From assembly GCA_948468325.1 (NCBI GenBank), contig CAOKHR010000074.1, positions 1 to 9,638 of the forward strand: a stretch of 9,638 bases of DNA, given 5' to 3'. How positions within the stretch are numbered: the first letter of the stretch is position 1; the number at the start of each line of letters is the position of its first letter. Source of the DNA: an uncultured Lachnospiraceae bacterium. GTDB lineage: Bacteria; Bacillota; Clostridia; Lachnospirales; Lachnospiraceae. Positions 1 through 5,305 of this stretch are shown one piece after another. The notes under the pieces are model-generated. The model searched no databases. It saw nothing but the letters and a program-made list of their open reading frames with translations, and had not been told where the DNA came from. The position numbers and the translations under genes are program-made.

Positions 1-1039
1 CCTGTCCGATCTGCCGTGCCAGCTGCTGCAGTTCGCTTCCTGTCAGCAGATTTTTTAACATATCCGGCTGGGATTTTAAAACCTGGTTTGACACTTCACG
101 CTCCGCTGTCTGCGCTGTTTTTGCGGAAGCATCTTCCGCAAAGTCATGTTTTATTCTGCCGTCTTTTCCCTCTGCCGCATCCAAAATCTCTTCCTCAGGC
201 AATGCATCGGAGGCTTTTGTCTGAATCACAGCGTCAGCCGTCTGCTTTTGTATTGCTGCTTCCGGCTTTTCTGAAGCTTCGGACTGCGGCACTGTCTCCG
301 CTGCCTGTGCCTGCCCAAAATCCTTAATCAATACTTTTCCGTCTTCTCCGGCCGCTTCTTCTCCCAAAAATACTTTCATCATCTGCCCGTTAAATTCCAG
401 CAGCTTTTCCTGACTAAGGCTGCCTCCTGAGAGTTTTTCAGGCAGCGTTTCCATCACAGATTCCAGCTGGTCTAAAATCGCATACTGGTCAGATTTGTAG
501 TTTTCAAACTGCGCTGCCATTTCTTCTGTCACCGGAATACCCAGTTTTATCATCTGGACAATTGATGATGTGTCCATGCCTTCATTTCCCATTACAATTT
601 TTGCCATATTCAAAAGACTTTGTTTGTCAATCGACATGGACTGTTCCATCATTGTATTAACCATTGTAATTGTCTTGCCGTTTACCTGAAGGTTTGCTGC
701 CTCTAACGCATTCAGAAGTGTCGGATTGCTGCCGAATGCACTGGAAAAAGGACGAATTGCAATCTGAGAGCCGTTGTTTGAACGCACCTGAAAGAACATG
801 GATTCTCCTACTTTTACGGAAACACCCGAATCCAGCCTTGCCTGAATCGTCTTTCCGTCCGGAAGCCCCAGTGTCACGACTCCGTTTTCCATGCGGTTGA
901 CACTGCCCTCAAATACATTCCCCACAGACATTTCCTGTAAGGACGATACGACTTGTTTAATTCCCTGTGTTCCGCCTGAAATTTCTGTACCGCCTGCAAT
1001 GCTCCTGTTATACTGATTCAGCATATCCGTAATCTGCAT
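1..1039 (-). CDS. FliK/YlqG-like hook-length-control-related protein, C-terminus cut by window edge
   Basis: The open frame starts at ATG 1039 and runs off the left edge after 346 codons. GGGGAGGT lies just upstream of the ATG, giving a clear ribosome binding site. Residues about 40-97 look like a small beta-rich domain with a central LGLPDGKTIQ stretch and FFQVRS near its end, the pattern seen at the N-terminus of FliK-related proteins. Residues about 100-225 are probably helical. Residues about 230-320 are a low-complexity Ala/Glu/Lys/Gln linker, as is common in FliK-type proteins. The expected C-terminal hook-length-control domain would lie outside the window. The main argument is position: it directly follows rnhB, as ylqG (a FliK-like gene) does in B. 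subtilis. A role in flagellar hook or export control is inferred from family resemblance and is not proven. The real family could be a lineage-specific one. Confidence 0.65.
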   Translation of the reverse strand, partial: MQITDMLNQYNRSIAGGTEISGGTQGIKQVVSSLQEMSVGNVFEGSVNRMENGVVTLGLPDGKTIQARLDSGVSVKVGESMFFQVRSNNGSQIAIRPFSSAFGSNPTLLNALEAANLQVNGKTITMVNTMMEQSMSIDKQSLLNMAKIVMGNEGMDTSSIVQMIKLGIPVTEEMAAQFENYKSDQYAILDQLESVMETLPEKLSGGSLSQEKLLEFNGQMMKVFLGEEAAGEDGKVLIKDFGQAQAAETVPQSEASEKPEAAIQKQTADAVIQTKASDALPEEEILDAAEGKDGRIKHDFAEDASAKTAQTAEREVSNQVLKSQPDMLKNLLTGSELQQLARQIGQ

Positions 1040-1080
1040 ATTACCTCCCCAAACCGCATAAACTGCGTTTTCATGCTCCG

Positions 1081-1719
1081 CTATACAAATTTTTTTATAA
1101 ATGTTTTTCGATGAATCGGTGTAGGGCCATGCTCCTTTAACGCGGCAATATGAGCTGCCGTACCGTATCCCTTGTTGGATGCAAAACTGTATTCCGGCAT
1201 AATTTTATCATATTCCTTCATCAGTCTGTCCCTTGTCACCTTTGCGATGATGCTTGCCGCCGCAATAGAAATACTTTTCGTGTCCCCTTTTACAATCGGA
1301 ACCTGGCGAATTTCAACTTCCGGTATTGTGACTGCATCATTTAATAATATATCGGGTTTTATACTCAAATTATCAATAGCTTGCCGCATCGCTTCATACG
1401 TTGCCTGTAAAATATTAATCTCGTCAATTCTTTGCGGAGATACCATTCCGATTCCGACAGATACTGCCTGTTCCATAATCTGCGGATAAAGCTCCTCCCG
1501 CTTTTTTTCCGAAAGCTTTTTGGAATCGTTAATATATAATATATTGCAGTCCCGGGGTAAAATGACTGCCCCTGCCACGACAGGACCGGCCAAAGGCCCT
1601 CTTCCCACTTCATCAATTCCGCAGACAGACCCATATGCTGCATATTCTCCGTCAAAAGCTTTCATCTGCTGTGTACGTTCTTTTTCTGCTTCCATCCTGC
1701 TTTTCTTATCTTTTGCCAT
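1081..1719 (-). CDS. rnhB: Ribonuclease HII
   Basis: RNase HII cleaves the RNA strand of RNA-DNA hybrids and starts removal of single ribonucleotides misincorporated in DNA. It is a cytosolic, metal-dependent enzyme. The 212-aa product has the signature GIDEVGRGPLAGPVVAGAV, with catalytic D36 and E37. The other two acidic residues fit as D128 (LLNDAV) and D146 (KGDTKS). Their 18-residue spacing matches the family, and SIAAASIIAKVTRD follows. A charged N-terminal extension of about 30 residues precedes the catalytic core, so the protein is longer than the minimal E. coli type. I chose ATG 1719 because AGGAG sits 5 nt upstream; a TTG codon directly before it is in frame but is too close to the AGGAG. 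The gene begins 14 nt after the rbgA stop, and the FliK/YlqG-like gene follows 41 nt downstream. All key residues are present. Confidence 0.96.
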   Translation of the reverse strand: MAKDKKSRMEAEKERTQQMKAFDGEYAAYGSVCGIDEVGRGPLAGPVVAGAVILPRDCNILYINDSKKLSEKKREELYPQIMEQAVSVGIGMVSPQRIDEINILQATYEAMRQAIDNLSIKPDILLNDAVTIPEVEIRQVPIVKGDTKSISIAAASIIAKVTRDRLMKEYDKIMPEYSFASNKGYGTAAHIAALKEHGPTPIHRKTFIKKFV

Positions 1720-1724
1720 CAAAT

Positions 1725-1729
1725 CTCCT
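1725..1729 (-). promoter_or_regulatory. rnhB ribosome binding site deciding its start
   Basis: AGGAG on the minus strand lies 5 nt before ATG 1719 and close to the rbgA stop codon. It favours ATG 1719 over the adjacent in-frame TTG at 1722. The surrounding 15 nt (1720-1734) are identical to those in front of rbgA (2573-2587). Confidence 0.8.
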
Positions 1730-1733
1730 GTTC

Positions 1734-2570
1734 TTACGGCATTTCAATTGTAAATCTGCCGATTTTTCCGCTTCTGAATTCATCAATCACAAGCGCTGCC
1801 GCTTTGCTGTAATCTAATTCATTTCCTTTTTTGAGGCAGTTTCGGTTTCTGGCAATTTCTATCAGAACATCTGCCGCTTTCTTCTCTTTTGTGCCGTATC
1901 TTTCCTCAACTGCCCCCGGATAATCCCTCAAAAGAATTTCTAAAAGCGATACTGCCAGCTCATCTGTATTTAAGAGCTCATCTTTTATCGAACCAACGAG
2001 GGCAAGACGAAGTCCCACCATCTGATCTTCAAACTTCGGCCATAAAATTCCAGGCGTATCCAGAAGTTCCACGCTTTTATTCAAGCGAATCCACTGTTTT
2101 CCCTTTGTAACTCCCGGTTTGTTTCCTGTTTTGGCAGAAGCTTTCCCTGCATAAGTATTAATAAATGTAGATTTTCCTACATTTGGAATCCCGACCACCA
2201 TTGCCCGTACCGGACGGTTTTTAATCCCTCTTCTGCGGTCACGCTCGATTTTCTCTTTACATGCTTCCATAATTGCATTTTGAATGAGCTTCATTCCGCT
2301 TTTGCCTCTGGCATCTATGCACACGGTAAAACAGCCTTTCTGTTTAAAATAGGCGCTCCAGATTTCTGTTTTTTTCGCATCCGCCAAATCCGCTTTATTC
2401 ATTAAAATCAAACGCGCTTTATTTTTTCCCAACTCATCTATATCTGGATTTCTGCTGGAAATCGGAATTCTCGCATCTACCAGTTCAATAATTATATCAA
2501 TCAATTTTATATCTTCCTGCATCTGACGTTTTGCTTTTGTCATATGCCCCGGATACCACTGAAACTGCAT
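1734..2570 (-). CDS. rbgA: Ribosome biogenesis GTPase RbgA (YlqF), circularly permuted
   Basis: RbgA is a GTPase needed for late maturation of the 50S subunit. The 278-aa product, close to the roughly 280 aa usual for the family, shows the permuted order of GTPase motifs: G4 NKAD at 58-61 comes first, then G1 GIPNVGKS at 127-134, a likely G2 PGVTKG at 152-157 and G3 DTPG at 171-174. The N-terminus WYPGHMTKAKRQM carries His9, equivalent to the catalytic histidine described for B. subtilis RbgA. The C-terminal helical region (about 185-278) is the RNA-binding part in known members. The open frame extends 19 codons upstream to 2627, but AGGAG at 2578-2582 and the conserved N-terminal motif fix the start at ATG 2570. 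The gene follows lepB by 19 nt and precedes rnhB, the order rbgA-rnhB found across Firmicutes. rplS lies in the same cluster, which fits a ribosome assembly role. Confidence 0.96.
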   Translation of the reverse strand: MQFQWYPGHMTKAKRQMQEDIKLIDIIIELVDARIPISSRNPDIDELGKNKARLILMNKADLADAKKTEIWSAYFKQKGCFTVCIDARGKSGMKLIQNAIMEACKEKIERDRRRGIKNRPVRAMVVGIPNVGKSTFINTYAGKASAKTGNKPGVTKGKQWIRLNKSVELLDTPGILWPKFEDQMVGLRLALVGSIKDELLNTDELAVSLLEILLRDYPGAVEERYGTKEKKAADVLIEIARNRNCLKKGNELDYSKAAALVIDEFRSGKIGRFTIEMP

Positions 2571-2577
2571 AACAAAT

Positions 2578-2582
2578 CTCCT
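2578..2582 (-). promoter_or_regulatory. rbgA ribosome binding site deciding its start
   Basis: AGGAG on the minus strand lies 7 nt before ATG 2570, next to the lepB stop codon at 2590-2592. It shows that the longer open frame from 2627 is not the coding start. Confidence 0.85.
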
Positions 2583-2589
2583 GTTCTGA

Positions 2590-3171
2590 TCAATCCAAAA
2601 AGCCCATATCTTTATATGGCGATACAATAAACCAGGCTTTCCCTATAATATACTCTTTTTTTACATTACCGATATTTGCATACCTGCTGTCTTCACTGTT
2701 ATTGCGGTTATCTCCCAATACAAAATATTCATCCTCAGCCAACACAATTTCTTCGGCTGCAATCCCTGCATCCAAAATTGCCGCCGTCTCTGTTTTCTCC
2801 TCAAACAGCTGTCCGTTGACATAAACAGCTCCGTCTCTGATCTGCACCTTATCCCCCGGTACTCCTATAACACGCTTTACATAATAGTGAGATTTTTCAT
2901 TTCCGTTGGGAAGAAAAACTACAACATCGTTTGGCTTTGGGTCTGCAATCGAATAAAGGAAACGGTTCACCAGTATCTCCTGCCGGTTTTCTAACGTTGG
3001 CGACATAGACTGCCCGACTACGCTTGTACGCAAACCGATATAATAGACGAAAACAAATGCGATTACAAGAATAATCACAATCTCGGCTATCCATGAAATG
3101 ACTTCTTTTACAATCGGTATATTTACTTTCTTTTTTTCCCGCCCGAAATGCAGTCCGTTTTTTCTTCTCAT
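2590..3171 (-). CDS. lepB: Type I signal peptidase
   Basis: Signal peptidase I removes signal peptides from secreted proteins at the outer face of the membrane. The 193-aa product has a short Lys/Arg-rich cytoplasmic N-terminus, one membrane segment at about residues 24-46, then the catalytic domain. The nucleophile is S55 in VVGQSMSPTL and the general base is K99 in YYVKRVIGVPGD. The box GDNRNNSEDSR is present near residues 155-165. A single TM and about 190 aa are typical of Gram-positive (Sip-type) enzymes. The start at ATG 3171 is supported by AGGAG at 3179-3183, 7 nt upstream. An in-frame ATG at 3189 would place this AGGAG inside the gene. The gene lies after a strong terminator that follows rplS, so it probably relies on read-through or its own promoter. 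It then runs into rbgA with a 19-nt gap. Confidence 0.95.
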   Translation of the reverse strand: MRRKNGLHFGREKKKVNIPIVKEVISWIAEIVIILVIAFVFVYYIGLRTSVVGQSMSPTLENRQEILVNRFLYSIADPKPNDVVVFLPNGNEKSHYYVKRVIGVPGDKVQIRDGAVYVNGQLFEEKTETAAILDAGIAAEEIVLAEDEYFVLGDNRNNSEDSRYANIGNVKKEYIIGKAWFIVSPYKDMGFLD

Positions 3172-3178
3172 ACTCTTT

Positions 3179-3183
3179 CTCCT
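3179..3183 (-). promoter_or_regulatory. lepB ribosome binding site deciding its start
   Basis: AGGAG on the minus strand lies 7 nt before ATG 3171. The upstream ATG at 3189 has only a weak purine stretch before it, so the shorter frame is preferred. Confidence 0.75.
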
Positions 3184-3210
3184 GTGCATAAAGAGATTTC
3201 TTTCTATTGT

Positions 3211-3270
3211 ACAAAAACGTACAAAACAGCCGTATCCGTCTGGAATTCTCCGAAACAGGATACGGCTGTT
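3211..3270 (-). terminator. Intrinsic terminator after rplS
   Basis: A perfect 13-bp inverted repeat (arms 3258-3270 and 3225-3237, AACAGCCGTATCC on the minus strand) is separated by 20 nt. The loop can itself pair further (GTTT with AGAC and GG with CC), which would make one long hairpin. It is followed on the minus strand by T-rich sequence (TTTTGTACGTTTTTGT). The hairpin begins 4 nt after the rplS TAG. The plus-strand side lacks a T-run, so it should act only on leftward transcription. It probably ends most rplS transcripts before lepB. Confidence 0.88.
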
Positions 3271-3274
3271 ATCT

Positions 3275-3628
3275 CTATCTTACTAATTCTTTTACTTTTG
3301 CAGACTTTCCAACGCGTCCTCTTAAGTAGTTCAGTTTCGCTCTTCTTACTTTACCATAACGAACAATCTCTACTTTTTCAACATTTGGCGAATGAAGCGG
3401 CCATGTTTTCTCTACGCCGACACCGCTTGAAAACTTACGAACTGTAAAAGTCTCTCGATTGCTTCCGCCCTGTCTCTTTAATACAATGCCTTCAAATACC
3501 TGTATTCTTTCACGGTTGCCTTCTTTAATCTTACCGTAAACCCGAACAGTATCGCCTACATGAAACTCAGGCACTTCAGATTTGAGCTGTTCTGCTTCAA
3601 TGTTCTTGATAATTTCACTTGCGTTCAT
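3275..3628 (-). CDS. rplS: Large-subunit ribosomal protein L19
   Basis: L19 is a 50S protein near the 30S-50S interface. The product has 117 aa, the usual length. It carries the family pattern FHVGDTVRVYGKIKEGNRER near the N-terminus, then FEGIVL, FTVRKFSSGVGVEKTWPLHSP and the C-terminal signature KVRRAKLNYLRGR. The start is ATG 3628, because AGGAGG at 3636-3641 lies 7 nt upstream. The open frame extends 20 codons further to 3688, but that region is leader sequence. It has its own strong promoter about 100 nt upstream and an intrinsic terminator just after the stop, so it can be expressed apart from the flagellar genes upstream. trmD and rimM, its usual upstream partners in Firmicutes, are absent here; a flagellar-associated gene takes that place. 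Confidence 0.98.
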   Translation of the reverse strand: MNASEIIKNIEAEQLKSEVPEFHVGDTVRVYGKIKEGNRERIQVFEGIVLKRQGGSNRETFTVRKFSSGVGVEKTWPLHSPNVEKVEIVRYGKVRRAKLNYLRGRVGKSAKVKELVR

Positions 3629-3670
3629 TTTAATTCCTCCTGTTTTATTCGATGTTCTTAATACAATTTT

Positions 3671-3705
3671 GTAACAGAGGACCATCACATAGTTTACACA
3701 ACTAT
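3671..3705 (-). promoter_or_regulatory. rplS 5' leader with two possible hairpins (L19 leader candidate)
   Basis: Between the promoter and the rplS start the minus strand holds ATAGTT/AACTAT, a 6-bp perfect hairpin with a 5-nt loop (3689-3705). Next comes GTGATGG-TCCT-CTGTTAC (3671-3688), which as RNA forms seven pairs including several G-U. A third, AT-rich repeat (TACAA-AA-TTGTA) follows. Firmicutes rplS genes are known to have an L19 leader element that mediates feedback control. I cannot confirm that this matches the published consensus. The expected transcription start near 3702 may cut into the first hairpin, which weakens that part. Confidence 0.35.
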
Positions 3706-3708
3706 CGA

Positions 3709-3737
3709 ATTATAGCACAAATTTTTTTTTGATGCAA
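3709..3737 (-). promoter_or_regulatory. Sigma-A-type promoter of rplS
   Basis: On the minus strand a perfect TATAAT (3709-3714) is preceded by TGC, forming an extended -10 (TGNTATAAT). Exactly 17 nt upstream is TTGCAT (3732-3737), a partial match to the -35 consensus. The spacer contains a run of nine A. The predicted start is near 3702, giving a leader of about 73 nt before ATG 3628. This is the clearest promoter in the window. Confidence 0.85.
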
Positions 3738-3741
3738 GTGC

Positions 3742-4266
3742 TTATTCCACTTTTGTTGTCAGAAGAGCTGCTATTTCTTCATAGGTAGAATCTTTCGGCA
3801 CATCGTATATACCGGGCAAAATTGAATTATCATAATCTTTCTCGATCAAAAACTCATTGAACGCCTTTGCGTCATCAATTAAACCTTCTGCCTCCAGTTT
3901 CCGGCAGACATCATCTGAAAATTCTCCGCCTCCGATTTCAATACGAATTTTTTCCTTCATATCTTTCTTTGCCTGCTCTTCCTTTTTTTCTGTCTCTTCT
4001 TCTTTTTCAGACACAGGTTCTTCTGTCCCGGCAGGTTCTTTTGTTTCTTTTTCCGTATCTTCTTTTTTCTGCGGAAGCTGCTCTTTCGGTGCGGAGCTTG
4101 TCTGCGTATCCTCTTCCAGCGATGCAACTGTTTTGGATTCCATATCATTTTCCCGTACACCCGGCTGTTTTTCATCGTTTTTATGAATTGCAATTAAGAC
4201 CATGAAAATAATTGTCGTAACAACAATACCAATCCCAATTCCTCTCAGATAATATTTAAACTTCAC
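3742..4266 (-). CDS. Membrane-anchored protein with MltG N-terminal (LysM-like) domain, no catalytic domain
   Basis: The 174-aa product has one membrane segment at about residues 8-28, a very hydrophilic Glu/Lys/Thr/Pro linker at about 30-104, and a C-terminal domain at about 106-172. That domain reads IRIEIGGGEFSDDVCRKLEAEGLI, then AFNEFLIEKDY, LPGIYDVPKDSTYEEIAALLT. It matches the small LysM-like domain in front of the catalytic part of MltG/YceG endolytic transglycosylases. The MltG catalytic domain is missing and the gene ends cleanly, so it is unlikely to cut peptidoglycan. A cell-wall-binding or spacing role is inferred, not shown. The start is GTG 4266, with GAGG 5 nt upstream. The GTG overlaps the upstream stop by 4 nt (GTGA), which suggests translational coupling to the SwrB-like gene. 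It is the last gene before the rplS promoter, and no convincing terminator follows it. Confidence 0.75.
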   Translation of the reverse strand: MKFKYYLRGIGIGIVVTTIIFMVLIAIHKNDEKQPGVRENDMESKTVASLEEDTQTSSAPKEQLPQKKEDTEKETKEPAGTEEPVSEKEEETEKKEEQAKKDMKEKIRIEIGGGEFSDDVCRKLEAEGLIDDAKAFNEFLIEKDYDNSILPGIYDVPKDSTYEEIAALLTTKVE

Positions 4267-4958
4267 TTCTTCCTCTTCCCCTCATATAATCCGATTACTA
4301 ACTGAACTTCACCAAGTCCAAGCGCCAGTTCCCTTGCAATATCAATTGCTGACTTTCCTTCTTTGTGCAAAGCTAAAATTGCAGCATTATGATTGGACTC
4401 ATCCAAATCACCGTCTTCTTCTCTGGGCAGGATAATCTCCTCCGCATTTTCTGCCTGCATCACAGCCGTCTCATCTCTTACCGGCGTAAATGTGTCTTTT
4501 ATTTCCTCCGGCATTACTGGCTTCGAAAGATGATTTGTAATTTCATCGTTCTTTCTCTGCAGCTCGCCCGCCAGTCCCTGCAGTTTTGCCGAAAAATCTG
4601 TTAATTCAGCATGTTTATCATTTAACATACTATAAAGGAACATAATTTCATTGTGTGTCTTATTCATAGACTCCACAATCGTATCTGAATATTCACTAAT
4701 GGCCATAATTTTCTCATTGCATTCTTTTTCCATGGAACGCTCAGATTTTTCCAGTGCTTCTTCTGCCTTTTCCTCCACACGCCCCTCGATTTCAGCCGTC
4801 ACTTTTGAAAGTTCCCGTTCCATAACTTTCTGAATCTCTTCGTTGCTCAATTCCCCAATTTTATTTAACTCACCGGGTCCCAACTTTTCTGTAATAAAGA
4901 AACTGGCAATATAAAACACAACCCCTGCTGCCAGTAACAGTATTTCTGCTCCTACCAT
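4263..4958 (-). CDS. SwrB-like (DUF6115-type) membrane-anchored coiled-coil protein
   Basis: The 231-aa product begins with one membrane segment (about residues 3-23), followed by a long charged, probably coiled-coil region at about 35-145 (EEIQKVMERELSKVTAEIEG and onward). An acidic linker follows at about 150-190. A compact C-terminal motif at about 190-226, AAILALHKEGKSAIDIAREL then GEVQLVIGLYEG, resembles a helix-turn-helix. This layout resembles SwrB of B. subtilis, which lies just after sigD and helps activate the flagellar export apparatus; this protein is longer. Here it lies three genes after sigD, in the same operon. The HTH-like end may be a protein-protein or membrane-near fold rather than a DNA reader. 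The start is ATG 4958 with AGGGGAG upstream. The downstream gene overlaps by 4 nt. The family call is by layout and position, so a swarming or export role is inferred. Confidence 0.65.
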   Translation of the reverse strand: MVGAEILLLAAGVVFYIASFFITEKLGPGELNKIGELSNEEIQKVMERELSKVTAEIEGRVEEKAEEALEKSERSMEKECNEKIMAISEYSDTIVESMNKTHNEIMFLYSMLNDKHAELTDFSAKLQGLAGELQRKNDEITNHLSKPVMPEEIKDTFTPVRDETAVMQAENAEEIILPREEDGDLDESNHNAAILALHKEGKSAIDIARELALGLGEVQLVIGLYEGKRKK

Positions 4959-4970
4959 CTCTGCTCCCCT

Positions 4971-5288
4971 CTATATTTTCATATCAAAACCGCCGCTTCC
5001 CTGTCCGAAAACAACCCTGTCCTTTTCCTTTTCATTCTGTTTCTTTTTCTTCTTCTGCTGCCCTTTGTATTCGTTGCTGCCTTTTTCCCTGGCATCGTAT
5101 TTTTTCATATGCTGCTCTGTATCATCAGCATGGTTGACCTGTTTTAACTGACGCTCTTCATGCGTCCTCATTGTCGTCTGGATATTGTGCTGCTCCACAA
5201 GCGGTTTATTATCTTCCTGCTGCTTAATTGTTCCAAAATCCTGCGACCTTGGTATAACTCCGTTTAATGTTAGCGGTCCGACTGACAT
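4971..5288 (-). CDS. Small lysine-rich hydrophilic protein of unknown function
   Basis: I do not recognise the family. The 105-aa product has no signal peptide or membrane segment. The N-terminus (MSVGPLTLNGVIPRSQDFGT) has an ordered look. Residues about 22-75 are polar and rich in Gln, Glu, His and Lys. A run of five lysines at 79-83 and a mixed Lys/Glu stretch lead to a Gly-rich end GQGSGGFDMKI. The gene is real: GAGGTGAT, a full eight-base match to the expected 16S 3' end, sits 7 nt before ATG 5288. It lies between fapA (17-nt gap) and the SwrB-like gene (12-nt gap). Its place suggests a link to flagellar assembly, and the basic middle could bind RNA, acidic proteins or phospholipids. None of this is shown by the sequence alone. 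Confidence 0.85.
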   Translation of the reverse strand: MSVGPLTLNGVIPRSQDFGTIKQQEDNKPLVEQHNIQTTMRTHEERQLKQVNHADDTEQHMKKYDAREKGSNEYKGQQKKKKKQNEKEKDRVVFGQGSGGFDMKI

Positions 5289-5305
5289 TTCATCACCTCA
5301 CAAAA

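Noticed and set aside
16..327. Plus-strand open frame of about 100 codons at the left edge
   Set aside because: It lies opposite the FliK/YlqG-like frame, which has a clear start and fitting family features; the plus frame has no support.
1050..1069. Short hairpin (CGCA/TGCG) between rnhB and the FliK-like gene
   Set aside because: The stem is only four pairs plus a bulged extension, and no T-run follows, so it is not a credible terminator.
1172..1489. Plus-strand open frame of 105 codons inside rnhB
   Set aside because: It is antisense to a well-conserved RNase HII region and has no ribosome binding site.
3206..3211. TACAAT as the -10 of a lepB promoter
   Set aside because: No acceptable -35 or extended -10 is found at a proper distance, so it is not listed as a feature.
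3715..3742. GCAC...GTGC repeat with a homopolymer tract after the MltG-like gene, as a terminator
   Set aside because: The stem has only four pairs, the tract is A-rich on the transcribed strand, and the region is better explained as the rplS promoter.
3857..4205. Plus-strand open frames rich in Ser/Phe/Leu opposite the MltG-like gene
   Set aside because: They are the antisense of a Glu/Lys-rich low-complexity linker, lack ribosome binding sites and have no recognisable domain.
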